Part shown: piece by piece, positions 25,701 through 32,869 of the stretch
How the letters are laid out: every line of letters begins with the position of its first letter
Numbering within the stretch: the stretch's first letter is position 1
Origin: Deltaproteobacteria bacterium Ga0077550
Lineage (GTDB): Bacteria; Myxococcota_A; Polyangia; Nannocystales; Nannocystaceae
Direction of reading: 5' to 3'
Assembly (NCBI GenBank): GCA_001464385.1
Contig: LNFB01000366.1
Coordinates: 1-34,899 of the forward strand
DNA: 34,899 nucleotides
Program-made: the position numbers and the translations under genes
Notes under the pieces: model-generated
Told to the model about the DNA's origin: nothing
Database searches by the model: none
Seen by the model: only the letters and a program-made list of their open reading frames with translations

Positions 25701-26883
25701 GCAGGCCCACGACGTCGCCTTCGGCTGGTATCCGCGCCCCGGCGACGCGCTCTGGCAGCGGTGGGTCGCCGTGCTCGACGACACGCCCGCGACCGCGAAG
25801 GCGCTGCAAGCCCAGGGCATCCGGATCGGCGGCGTGTCCCCGACGCTCCACACCGCACGGCGCGGTGGCGCGGTCGTGCTCGCCAGCGACCCTGAGCTCC
25901 TCGCCCAGACGCTGCCACGGATCGGCACCGCCAGCGCCGCGGCGCCGCTGCTCGCGGGCACCTTCGACGGGCACGTGGCCGGGGCCGCGTTGGCGGGGTT
26001 CGGTGCGTTCGGTGGCCTCGGCAAGGAGGGCACGCGTGCGGTCGCGATGCTCCTCGGCATCGTGCGACGGGCCGAGTACGACGCCGTCCTCGATCCCGGC
26101 ACCGGTCTCGTCACGCTGTCGGGGCGCCTGCAGCTGTCGGCTGCGGCCGAGGAGACGCCGGAGATCGTCGACGCCTGGCTCGCCGCGCGCGACGACGGCA
26201 ACTCGACGCGTCTGCCGCGGCGCGTCGCTGCCCGCGAGCTCGCGGCGCCGCTGTCCTACGTGTTCGAGGTCGACGATGGGCGTTGGTTCGCGGACGACGT
26301 CCTGTCGCCGTCGCCGCGGACGCGGGTGACGGTGCGGGACGCCCATCACGTGCAGGTCGACGTCCGGCCCGCCGCGGAGGCGCCCGCCTCGGCCCTCGAC
26401 GCCGCGCAACGACGCGAGCACATCGCCGCGACGAACAGCTTCCCCAGCCGCGATCCGGCGATCACCTCCCTGCTCGGATCGATCGTCGACGACGCGAAGT
26501 CGGCGACCGATCGCGCGACGAAGATCAATGCATTCGTCCACGGGCGACTGCGCTACGCCGTGACCCCGCAGCACCTCGACGGCGTCGAGGTCCTCACCGC
26601 GGGCGAGGGCGACTGCAGCGAGTACGCGACGCTGACGGTGACGCTGCTGCGCGCCGCGTCGATCCCCGCGGTGCTCGTCCAGGGGATGGTCGCCAGCGGC
26701 GACCGCATGGTCGCGCACGCCTGGGTCAGCTACCACGACGGCCAGCGCTGGCGGGAGATCGATCCCACCGCGGGCACGATGGGCGTGACGTCGGGGCACC
26801 TCGAGCTGTCGGTCGTCGACGCGCTGTCGCTCCACGCGATGGGTCGGCTGCTCGTCACGGGTGTCACCGGCGCGGCGAAGTGA
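19747..26883 (+). CDS. Giant TPR-rich lipoprotein with C-terminal transglutaminase-like domain
   Basis: An uninterrupted 2378-aa protein. The ATG at 19747 gives an N-terminus with lipobox VLGC (Cys31); GTG 19708 is an alternative that adds 13 residues. Residues about 40-1190 are Ala/Arg-rich helical repeats resembling TPRs (for example DAAKAWLEAIALDGEPEED). Residues about 1199-1330 look like a PsbP/Mog1-like sandwich (VVAMAHGIEVVPPAAWGHEI). Helical HEAT-like sequence follows. At about 1666-2150 is a mixed region opening LLPGDDWVLARVGNPS, reminiscent of DUF3352. Residues about 2252-2350 are a transglutaminase-like papain fold with the full triad: Cys2290 (GEGDCSEYA), His2324 (VAHAWVSY), Asp2339 (EIDPTAG). 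It is probably anchored in the envelope and acts as a protease, amidase or crosslinker; the substrate is unknown. The middle domain names are weak guesses. Confidence 0.85.
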   Translation: MDARLEALAAEGAGRRLGRWSLLVVFVVLGCAASPVPSRTIDPTAPLAVTRTGLAQAEALADAGHVDEAADAARRAAEQARQDGVLAALEADDDARRQAQKRWRQAARVARRLAARTRDRDAELAAVLASPRPQRFRGRMRRRADQLLPEFEALEAAHADLARRGDDGVPWLRTPYSVTAAQARLERFEALPRRWRRDPERIDAALDDAVNARAPRRRLVAIARAMVRRDPWHVPAQLVLALDREITAGRLADDPSLWPDVVHGYGSGPLARLDARWRATSLPALRLAWIHVALASDLVGDAAAAMSELRAPGPDVALANAMAALLALHLGDGDRFARWRRDHGEPSMWLDQRVESFDMPSFAPRLRVLGAEARRRHVDDADEYAAQRVASDPGARRSERRIAERRLSETGRRLARACAPLGEKRDACLALHGGGIWGQDDERVLGGASRATLLGAVGSSAFDQPWAAAPAELDAGPLRDSAWYRSAAVDTALREGDGDRAARWIDGHGAALGVSSLVAVALADAALRDGEASAGAGAVPSLGAFGTHPSFGGKGSERGAELSRAFEAAAAGQHAEAATILAPLAAAIDGRAGAWLSALQALAALRADDGPQVQRALARVERLAPDAALGHYVRGHVELRADRPIRARHHFAAALRRDGDFADAFDGLLEATLRSPGVTESLLRQMVVAAPRSWRREHAPLVRVARHGRWTDPKAFAQVWLLLEREAPAEVLALAPIDPEAAERAVEVAWERLIAQDDPRAFDALAAGILAAIPHTRDPEVWDVNAASLHFVLGRPDAARAVLTRVRPLEPTSTVGLLLAGRGAMTAAVARTLWRAVWVEGEGEADPALDAWLGAADQPAELALACQILVDHGRDAEADDVCGRAQPHFPASAVLAVQRSVARARHDPEHWSELARPLFGGTAPPGFAARPTQPVDGFVELWFTHRALVLQELGRHDDAAKAWLEAIALDGEPEEDDDAQLALRGWTFRAREVSENDEATERSITLAIAAGELVVARAAALAASTSSEGADPAWRFAVGRAARLVAITESDLARRRIDRGALASARALLEGEGDLAAAQAFHDAHPTSALAAVLRVEACLREGRLEDCDAALAQLHGHRRDPLVAVLTARVAIERDDPAAARASVAAADTTGLGGALAQWAELPEGVRGRDPALDGLRDAARLEQRLRAGASRRGTTRVVAMAHGIEVVPPAAWGHEIIDRGVRVTTWNAAIELHALPRAARCTGVACAESVLDELRRAGATVLSTRQVTLPAGAATEIVAANRTRTLLRWVVPLGARIFELRAEVDHDHLALAGPALRATVDSFRALDGVLSAFDAESLRTAGAPLPEAVRARARAAAHAAPGSGCPVTAELAALDDATAGAVLLDLWLATPDAARRRRLVACAPASSARAARLGLVALLDETPSLHAFGRAVIDAQPAPALRDAALLLPQHDAALSDPQRMLARELPARGVLELALALPIDEARRFTRGLLDGDDPGRRAMGWAAVGLRDGLLDRAEIMTRIAAPTVDTLRAVRMLERAVDPAELARLRVVFDALSPRTHVERELAESLALRIGEAGSSQDHRRLAAAAARVQDDTAAADAVKASRSLLRDIAEAHARRRAGTRAGASNPRVGRLVDEWQRARDDGSIRWRSPDDLRTAGLAELLPGDDWVLARVGNPSLVGAAARGLLRRLQGARATETPIVARIVGAFLDTPAAQLLEPESGLDLTRPIECASRTVPSKGMVCVAHVVDRERVLAALGQRGFGDDAGVTAPLSLIEGVPVTPLALSVLPVILHALDRRDGADAPKRRVTAAERARTRLDAGPFALERYAIAQVQEDDLSVDAERYLFVGERMFVFTNHGLVAEVLAAPEGPSLADGAEFRRLTAGWVEKAASLTAIAGGTTSPTDAPTTAEITVVRDGLHVRIRGEMRGRPTPTRLAAVLPEGAASTIILGPGVWRPKDEARSLAVDRADRGRVPPVVALLQAHDVAFGWYPRPGDALWQRWVAVLDDTPATAKALQAQGIRIGGVSPTLHTARRGGAVVLASDPELLAQTLPRIGTASAAAPLLAGTFDGHVAGAALAGFGAFGGLGKEGTRAVAMLLGIVRRAEYDAVLDPGTGLVTLSGRLQLSAAAEETPEIVDAWLAARDDGNSTRLPRRVAARELAAPLSYVFEVDDGRWFADDVLSPSPRTRVTVRDAHHVQVDVRPAAEAPASALDAAQRREHIAATNSFPSRDPAITSLLGSIVDDAKSATDRATKINAFVHGRLRYAVTPQHLDGVEVLTAGEGDCSEYATLTVTLLRAASIPAVLVQGMVASGDRMVAHAWVSYHDGQRWREIDPTAGTMGVTSGHLELSVVDALSLHAMGRLLVTGVTGAAK

Positions 26884-27014
26884 CAAGAGCGCCCGTCGCC
26901 GGACGCAAGACCGCCACAGTGGGCGGCCTGGGTCGGGCGATCGTGGTGGATCTCGGCCCGCGCCCCGCCGTTGCTCGGGAGTGCCACGGCACGTGCGGTG
27001 CAGACGCCGCCCCC

Positions 27015-27938
27015 ATGCGCACTTCCCTTTACCTGGCCCTGTTCTCGACCTCGATGACGCTCGCGTGCGGCGACTCCGACGCGAGCACGACCTCCGATCC
27101 GAGCTCGACGGGCCTCGGCACCGACAATCCCGATTCCGTCGGCCCCACGACGGCGACGGAGTCCGATGCGACCGCCACCGATTCCGCCGCCACGGTCACC
27201 GACACGATCGGCGACACGTCGAGCAGCGATACCGCGGACAGCTCCAGCTCCGATACGAGCACCGGCGGCGACGCCATGGGCGTGGTGCCGCTGGGCGCCG
27301 CGGTGACCTTCACGATCCTCGCGAAGACCGGGATCTCGAACGTGCCCCCGACGTCGATCGACGGCGACATCGGCGTGAGCCCGGCCGCGGCCAGCTACCT
27401 CACCGGCTTCTCGCTGGTGAACGACGCGACCGAGGCGTTCTCGACGTCGACGCAGGTGAACGGCCTCGTGTACGCCGCCGACTACGCCCCGCCGACGCCG
27501 GCGCAGATGACCGCGGCGGTGCTCGACATGGAGCTCGCCTTCACCGACGCCGCGGGTCGTGCCGCCGATGTCACCGAGCTCGGCGCCGGCGACATCGGCG
27601 GGATGACGCTCGAGCCCGGCGTCTATCGCTGGGGCACGGGGCTGCTCGTCCCCACCGACCTCACGCTCGAGGGCAGCGCGACCGACGTGTGGATCTTCCA
27701 GATCGCCGAGGACCTCACGGTGAGCAACGGGACCGACGTCGTGCTCGCCGGCGGTGCGCTGCCCGAGCACGTGTTCTGGCAGGTCGGTGGCCTGTTCGAC
27801 CTCGGCACCACCGCCCACCTGGCCGGCACGGTGATGACCCAGACCTCGGCGCGCCTCGGGACCGGGGCGTCCGTGGACGGTCGCCTCTTCGCGCAGACCG
27901 CCGTCGTCCTCGACGGCAACACCGTCGTCGGCCCATGA
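27015..27938 (+). CDS. DUF3494 (ice-binding-like) lipoprotein
   Basis: A 307-aa lipoprotein with lipobox TLAC (Cys18) and a long Ser/Thr/Asp linker to about residue 90. The domain from VVPLGAAVTFTILAKTGISNVPPTSIDGDIGVSP to the end matches the ice-binding-protein-like family DUF3494: Thr/Gly-rich beta-solenoid turns, LEPGVYRWGTGL, DVWIFQIAEDLTVSNGTDVVLAGGA and VFWQVGG are its hallmarks. Members in cold-adapted microbes bind ice, but many in soil and marine bacteria have no tested ice activity and may act in adhesion. It lies 131 bases after the giant lipoprotein, on the same strand, with no recognisable promoter in the gap. The function here is open. Confidence 0.88.
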   Translation: MRTSLYLALFSTSMTLACGDSDASTTSDPSSTGLGTDNPDSVGPTTATESDATATDSAATVTDTIGDTSSSDTADSSSSDTSTGGDAMGVVPLGAAVTFTILAKTGISNVPPTSIDGDIGVSPAAASYLTGFSLVNDATEAFSTSTQVNGLVYAADYAPPTPAQMTAAVLDMELAFTDAAGRAADVTELGAGDIGGMTLEPGVYRWGTGLLVPTDLTLEGSATDVWIFQIAEDLTVSNGTDVVLAGGALPEHVFWQVGGLFDLGTTAHLAGTVMTQTSARLGTGASVDGRLFAQTAVVLDGNTVVGP

Positions 27939-28050
27939 CGGGCGATCGAGGTGGCCAGAGTCGTGGCCGCCTCGACCTCGCACCGGCGGACGTCGAGCGT
28001 CTCGGCGCTCGCCGCTCCCCGCGACAGCGACCCGATCGCGCGACCCGATC

Positions 28051-28068
28051 GTGGTAGAGCTTCCTGCG
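28051..28068 (+). promoter_or_regulatory. -10-like element before the DUF6151-type gene
   Basis: TAGAGC (28055-28060) ends 8 bases before the ATG at 28069. No ribosome binding site lies between, so a leaderless mRNA is likely. This also favours ATG 28069 over GTG 28051. No good -35 is seen. Confidence 0.3.
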
Positions 28069-28662
28069 ATGTCGACCGCCATCCCGCTCCGCTGCCGCTG
28101 CGGCGCCGTGCAAGGCACCGTCCGCGAGGTCTCGCCCTCCACCTGCTGCAACGTCGTCTGCTACTGCCGCGACTGCCTGACGTTCGCGCGGTACCTCGGC
28201 GAGGACGGCATCGTCGACGCGCACGGCGGCACGCCGATCGTCCAGTTCGCGCCCGCGCAGGTGGAGATCACCGCGGGGTTCGATCGTCTCCGCAGCCTGC
28301 GGCTCTCCCCCAAGGGTCTGCTGCGCTGGTACACCGACTGCTGTCGCACGCCGATGGGCAACATGGTGTCGGCGAAGGTGCCGTTCGTCGGGATTCCGCG
28401 GGTGTGCCTGCCCGGCACCACGGATGCCGTGTTCGGGCCGTCGGTGGGGGTCAACGCGCGCTCGCGGGTGGGCGGCGTGCCCGAGGGCGCCCACGCGGGC
28501 GCGCCGGTGGGGCTGCTGCTCCGCATCTCCCGGCTGATGTTCGGCTGGTGGATCCGCGGCAAGGGGCGGCCCTCGCCGTTCTTCGATCCGCAGACCGGGG
28601 CCCCGAGGGTGGCGCCGCACGTGCTCCCCCTCGAGGAGCGCCGGCGACTCGAGGCGGGCTGA
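28069..28662 (+). CDS. GFA/DUF6151-like zinc-binding protein
   Basis: A 197-aa cytoplasmic protein. It has paired cysteines in the pattern of the GFA (glutathione-dependent formaldehyde-activating enzyme-like) fold: CRCGAV near residue 9, CYCRDC at about 33-38, and TDCC at about 90-93. The long form with RYLGEDGIVDAHGGTPIVQFAPAQ matches DUF6151 as I remember it. The cysteines should hold one or two zinc ions; no enzymatic role has been shown for this subgroup. The frame opens at GTG 28051, but MSTAIPLRC from 28069 is the natural start. It is a single gene between two envelope genes. Confidence 0.8.
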   Translation: MSTAIPLRCRCGAVQGTVREVSPSTCCNVVCYCRDCLTFARYLGEDGIVDAHGGTPIVQFAPAQVEITAGFDRLRSLRLSPKGLLRWYTDCCRTPMGNMVSAKVPFVGIPRVCLPGTTDAVFGPSVGVNARSRVGGVPEGAHAGAPVGLLLRISRLMFGWWIRGKGRPSPFFDPQTGAPRVAPHVLPLEERRRLEAG

Positions 28663-28717
28663 CGCGGATTCCGATGGATCGATCCGCCGGCGCGCGTCAC
28701 TGTAGGCGCGAGGATCC

Positions 28718-29362
28718 ATGGCGTTCGGGGGGTCGATCACCGCAGTGCTCTGCGGGCTCGCGATGGCAGCACCGGCCACACCGGCCACACCGGTGGCAGG
28801 GCCCGCGGCGGAAGCGACGCCGGGCTTCGCCATCGGTGACATGCCCGACGTGAACGCGGCCGAGTGGATCGCACCGCCGCCGCCCCCACCGCCGCCGGTG
28901 GGGACCTCCGCGGTGCCGTCCTTGCCGTCGACCTCGCTGGTGTCCCCCACCATGACGATGACGCGGCCGTTCGATCCGGCCACGCCGGTCGTCACGAAAC
29001 ACCACGAGCCCAAGCTCGGGCGGCTCACGGCCCGCGAGCGCAAGCTCGTGTACGTGGCCCTCGGCCTCGACGCCGTGTCCATGGTCCCGTTCGGGTTCAT
29101 GGTCGACTCGGCGGTGAAGTTCGACCGGGCGCGCGACCGTTTCGACGCGCAGCGCAAGGACGATCCCAACGGTCCGTTCCCCCATGACCTCGCGCGCGAG
29201 GCGTTGCACCACCGCGACATCGTGATCGGCACGTCGATCACCGTGGTGGTCCTCGCAACGGCCGCGGGCGTGCTGTACTTCCTCGCCACGCGGCGCCATC
29301 GACGGGACGGGCCGCGGCGTTCGATCAGCCGAGTCGCGCTCGGGCGAGGCGGTGGCGCGTGA
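28718..29362 (+). CDS. Membrane-anchored Pro-rich protein of unknown function
   Basis: A 214-aa protein I cannot assign to a family. Visible features are a signal-like N-terminus (MAFGGSITAVLCGLAMAAPA), an Ala/Pro-rich region with a run of eight prolines (about residues 53-60), a moderately hydrophobic segment (LVYVALGLDAVSMVPFGFMV, about 110-129), a charged loop, a clear transmembrane helix (TSITVVVLATAAGVLYFLA, about 172-190) and a basic tail. That plan fits an inner-membrane protein with a periplasmic Pro-rich arm. Its stop overlaps the next gene's start by 4 bases (GTGA), so the two are probably translationally coupled. Confidence 0.72.
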   Translation: MAFGGSITAVLCGLAMAAPATPATPVAGPAAEATPGFAIGDMPDVNAAEWIAPPPPPPPPVGTSAVPSLPSTSLVSPTMTMTRPFDPATPVVTKHHEPKLGRLTARERKLVYVALGLDAVSMVPFGFMVDSAVKFDRARDRFDAQRKDDPNGPFPHDLAREALHHRDIVIGTSITVVVLATAAGVLYFLATRRHRRDGPRRSISRVALGRGGGA

Positions 29363-29925
29363 TCGCGATCTGGCTCGCCGCTTGGCTGTCGGTGCCGGCG
29401 CCGGTGCCCCCGGATCCGCAGCGCAGCGCGTGCCCGGAGGGTGGCCAGTGGGTCGGGCACGCGCCGCCCCACGGGAACGGTTACGCGTGCATGCGCGAGC
29501 GGGGCGGCCTGCCCGTGCGACACGGCTGGGCGGTCACGTATCACCCCGAGACGCGGAAGAAGATCGCCGAGTGCGAGTACCGCGACGGCCTCGAGCACGG
29601 TCACTGCTCGGTCTACGGCGCCGATGGCCGGGTCCTGCGGCGCGGCATGTTCGACGCCGGGATCCCGGTGGGCTACCACTTCCGCTGGGATGCCCTACCG
29701 CGCGCCGCGGACGAGCGCGTCGCCGCGCTCGAGCGGCTGCTGACGGAGTGGGAGGTCCCGGCGACCGAGCTCGAGCGCCTGCGTGATCACGTGCTGGCGC
29801 ACTACGATTCCCCGCTCGACGATCTCCGCAACTCCGTCCAGCGCTGCGGCGAGCGGCACTGCTTCAGCGCTGGCCGGATCGCGGGACGCAACGTCATCGC
29901 GATCCGCCTGCCGCCCGCCCGCTGA
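29359..29925 (+). CDS. Small secreted protein with MORN/YwqK-like repeat
   Basis: A 188-aa protein starting at the GTG in a GTGA overlap with the upstream gene. The N-terminus MIAIWLAAWLSVPAPV is a short signal peptide. GWAVTYHPETRKKIAECEYRDGLEHGHCSVYGADGRVLRRGMF (about residues 57-99) reads like one or two MORN/YwqK-type antitoxin repeats (Y-x-D/G-G-x-x-x-G pattern). Four further cysteines (about residues 25, 44, 163, 168) could form disulfides outside the cytoplasm. The C-terminal part is helical. It is probably exported and coupled to the membrane protein before it. Function is unknown. Confidence 0.7.
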   Translation: MIAIWLAAWLSVPAPVPPDPQRSACPEGGQWVGHAPPHGNGYACMRERGGLPVRHGWAVTYHPETRKKIAECEYRDGLEHGHCSVYGADGRVLRRGMFDAGIPVGYHFRWDALPRAADERVAALERLLTEWEVPATELERLRDHVLAHYDSPLDDLRNSVQRCGERHCFSAGRIAGRNVIAIRLPPAR

Positions 29926-29945
29926 TCGCGGCCCCGCGAAACCAT

Positions 29946-29975
29946 TTGCCCGCGGCCGCCCGCGGTGACTAACGT
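29946..29975 (+). promoter_or_regulatory. Candidate promoter of the Ser/Thr kinase gene
   Basis: TTGCCC (29946-29951), an 18-base spacer and TAACGT (29970-29975). The -10 ends 8 bases before the ATC at 29984, the same geometry as other likely leaderless genes in the window. The matches are moderate (4 and 3 of 6). Confidence 0.35.
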
Positions 29976-29983
29976 CGGGTCCC

Positions 29984-32869
29984 ATCGAACCCGCGATCAC
30001 CACGCGCGATGGTTGCCCGGACGCGAGCGCGCTCGCCGAGCTCGTCGGCGGGCGCGCGGCGCAGGCCGACGAGCTCCGGGCGCACCTCGATGGGTGCATC
30101 GACTGCGCGACGGCGGTGGCCGCGATGCTCCGCGGTCCGGGTCCGCGGCCGTCGCCGACGCGGGCGCCCGGCTCGAGCGTGGGTCGCTATCGCGTGGTGC
30201 GGAGCGTCGGTCGTGGGGCCATGGGCGTCGTGTTCCTCGCCCACGATCCGCGCCTGCGTCGAGACGTGGCGCTGAAGCTCCTGCGCTGCGCCGATCGATC
30301 GGGTCGGGTGGTCGCGCGCCTGCGTCGCGAGTCCCGGGCCCTGGCGGCGCTCGCCGATCCCCACGTCACGGCGGTGTTCGACGTCGGTCAGGACGGCGAC
30401 GACGTGTTCGTCGCGATGGAGTTCGTCGATGGCGCGACGCTGCGCGGGTGGTCGGCGGCGCAGCCACGGCGCCCGGCGGAGGTGCTCGAGGTGTTCGAGC
30501 AGGCCGCGCGGGGCCTGCGGGCGGCCCACCGCGCCGGGCTCGTGCACCGCGACTTCAAGCCCGAGAACGTGCTCGTCGGGCGCGATGGTCGGGTGCGCGT
30601 CAGCGACTTCGGCCTGGCGCGCATCCGTCACGAGGCCGCCGACACGGACGACGCGGACGCCGACGACGGCGCGATCGATCGCTCGCTGACCGGCACCGGC
30701 GCGCTCGTCGGGACGCCGGCGTACATGGCCCCCGAGCTGTTCGAGGGCGGCGTCGCCGATGCGCGCAGCGATCAGTTCGCGTGGGGGGTCGCGCTGTACG
30801 AGGCGCTGGTGGGCGCGCGTCCGTTCGCGGGCGATGCCCTGCCGGATCTGTCCCGCAACGTGATCGCCGGCGCCGTGCGGCCGATGCCCCGCGGCTGCGC
30901 GCCGCGCCGCGTGCGATCGCTGGTGATGCGCGCCCTCGCCCGGGATCCCGCGGCGCGCTGGCCCGATCTCGACGCCGTCATCACAGCGCTCGAGGCGACC
31001 CGCAACGGACGGCGTCGCGGGGCGATGGTCGTGTTGGCGGTCGGTGGCCTCGCGGCGATCGCCGTCGCCGCGGGCTCGACGCGCCCCTTCGCACCGCCGT
31101 GCCCATCGCGGGGCATCGACGCGGCGGCGCTGGTCCGCGTGGGCTCGGCGCTCGTCGACGGAGGCGATGCGCCGACGCGGGACGCCGCGCTGCGGATGCG
31201 GCGGGCGCTCGAGGGTTTCGCGGACGCGTGGCGCGAGTCGGCGACGCGGTGGTGCGCCGTCACCGATGCGCCGCGGGTCCGCGCCGCCGCGCTCGAGTGC
31301 CTCGAGGATCGCGCGCGGGAGTTCGACGCCGTGCTCGCGGCGCTCGCCGACGACGGCTCCGGGCACACCGGGCAGGCCGCGCTGTTGGTCGCCCACCTCT
31401 CGCCCGTGGCGCCCTGCGAGCGCGCGGACGTCCTGCACGGCCCGATGCCACCGGCGCTGGCGCGTCGCGCCGAGGTGGCCGCCCTGCGCGAGCGGCTCGC
31501 CGAGGTCGGCGCGCGGCTGGGCCTCGATCAACGCGCGGCCGCCGAGACCCTGGCCCGCGCAGTGCTGCGCGAATCCGACGCCCTGGGTTACGCGCCGCTG
31601 CGGGCCGAGGCGCTGCTGATGCTCGCGCGCACGCGTGACGAGCTCGTCGATCCGAGCGGCGCCGGCGAGCTCATGCTCGATGCGGCGTGGGCGGCCGAGG
31701 CGGCGGGGCACGAACGCGTCGCCGCGCAGGCGTGGACGCAGGCGTGTCATGTGCTGGGCTACGCGCAGGGCGAGCACGCGCGCGCCTTCGAGGCGGCACG
31801 ACACGCCGAGGCCGCGATCGAGCGGGCGGGCCGCGATCCATTGCTCGCGTCGCAGCTGCGTCAGCGCACCGCGCTGCTCCACGCGGCGGTGGGGGACCTC
31901 GATCGCGCGGTGCAGGACGCGACCGCGGCGGTGGAGCTCGCCGGTGACGACGCGCTCGAGCGGGCGGCGTCGCTCGGGGCGCTCGTCAGCGTGGAGACCG
32001 ATCGCGGCGACTACGGTCCCGCGGCCGAGCACGCCCGCGAGGCGCTGCGGATCTACGAGGCGCGCCTCGGCCCGATGCACCCCGAGCTGCTGGTCCCGCT
32101 CACGCACCTCGGGCGGCTGGCGGTGGTGCGGGGCGACGGCGCCACGGCGCTGCCGTGGTTGCAGCGCGCGCTGTCCGTCGTCGGCACCGACGACGGCCAG
32201 GCGCCGGCGACGTCGTGGGCCCTGCTCGGGAGCGCGTACTCGGTCCTCGGGGCCAACCACGCCGCCGCGACGGCGTTCGAGCGGGCGCTGGCGATCAACG
32301 AGCAGGCCGGCGCGGCCGGGCACCCCGAGCGCGCACGGCTGCTGGTCAACTACGGCGGCGTCCTCGGGGCGCTCGATCGCTGGCCCGCGGCCGAGGCCGC
32401 GAGTCGACGCGCGGTCGAGCTCGCCGAGTCCGCGTACGGCGGCGAGCACCTCGACACCGCGACGTTCCTCTACTCGCTCGGCGACGCGATCCGCATGCAG
32501 GATCGCCAGGCCGAGGCGATCGTCGTGCTCGAGCGGGCGCGCGTCATCTACGGCCGCCACTACGGGCCGTCGCACCCCGACCGGATCGCCCTCGACATGG
32601 TCGCCGGCGCGACGCTCGGCGAGCTCGGCCGGTGGCCCGAGGCGATCGCCGTGCTCGAGGGCGCGTCGGCCCATGTCGATGCCCTCGGAGATCCGCGCGT
32701 GCGGGCCGATCTCGCCGCCTACCTCGGCCAGGCGCTGTGGGAGGGCGGGGGCGATCGCGATCGCGGCGTGGCCCTCGTCCGTGAGGCGATCGCGCTGTAC
32801 CCCCCCATCGATCGCGTGATGTCCGACGGCCTCGAGCAGTGGCTGCGCGAGCGCGGGCGCTCACCCTGA
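29984..32869 (+). CDS. Eukaryotic-type Ser/Thr kinase with zinc-finger-like N-terminus and TPR tail
   Basis: A protein of about 961 aa. Residues 11-44 (GCPDASALAELVGG, then HLDGCIDC) form an anti-sigma-like zinc-finger segment with the pattern H-x3-C-x2-C. The kinase domain follows at about 66-335: glycine loop VGRGAMG, Lys98, HRD Asp190 (HRDFKPEN), DFG Asp208 and MAPE. A transmembrane helix (about 345-366) and TPR repeats follow, so the kinase is inside the cell and the TPR tail outside. The first ATG is at 30116 and the first GTG at 30110, but both would delete the zinc-finger segment, which is in frame and open back to the TGA at 29966. No ATG, GTG, TTG or CTG exists in that stretch; ATC at 29984 fits the promoter best. 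The kinase call is firm; the start is tentative. Confidence 0.88.
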   Translation: MEPAITTRDGCPDASALAELVGGRAAQADELRAHLDGCIDCATAVAAMLRGPGPRPSPTRAPGSSVGRYRVVRSVGRGAMGVVFLAHDPRLRRDVALKLLRCADRSGRVVARLRRESRALAALADPHVTAVFDVGQDGDDVFVAMEFVDGATLRGWSAAQPRRPAEVLEVFEQAARGLRAAHRAGLVHRDFKPENVLVGRDGRVRVSDFGLARIRHEAADTDDADADDGAIDRSLTGTGALVGTPAYMAPELFEGGVADARSDQFAWGVALYEALVGARPFAGDALPDLSRNVIAGAVRPMPRGCAPRRVRSLVMRALARDPAARWPDLDAVITALEATRNGRRRGAMVVLAVGGLAAIAVAAGSTRPFAPPCPSRGIDAAALVRVGSALVDGGDAPTRDAALRMRRALEGFADAWRESATRWCAVTDAPRVRAAALECLEDRAREFDAVLAALADDGSGHTGQAALLVAHLSPVAPCERADVLHGPMPPALARRAEVAALRERLAEVGARLGLDQRAAAETLARAVLRESDALGYAPLRAEALLMLARTRDELVDPSGAGELMLDAAWAAEAAGHERVAAQAWTQACHVLGYAQGEHARAFEAARHAEAAIERAGRDPLLASQLRQRTALLHAAVGDLDRAVQDATAAVELAGDDALERAASLGALVSVETDRGDYGPAAEHAREALRIYEARLGPMHPELLVPLTHLGRLAVVRGDGATALPWLQRALSVVGTDDGQAPATSWALLGSAYSVLGANHAAATAFERALAINEQAGAAGHPERARLLVNYGGVLGALDRWPAAEAASRRAVELAESAYGGEHLDTATFLYSLGDAIRMQDRQAEAIVVLERARVIYGRHYGPSHPDRIALDMVAGATLGELGRWPEAIAVLEGASAHVDALGDPRVRADLAAYLGQALWEGGGDRDRGVALVREAIALYPPIDRVMSDGLEQWLRERGRSP

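Noticed and set aside
19285..26886. A 2533-residue open frame on the minus strand opposite the giant lipoprotein gene
   Set aside because: It has no recognisable domain, is built of low-complexity Arg/Ala/Gly/Glu, and is the expected mirror of a GC-biased gene. The plus-strand frame has a lipobox and a catalytic triad.
29969..32674. A 901-residue minus-strand frame and a 557-residue plus-strand frame (29965-31638) over the kinase
   Set aside because: The kinase frame carries all kinase motifs; the others are Arg/Gly-rich shadows.
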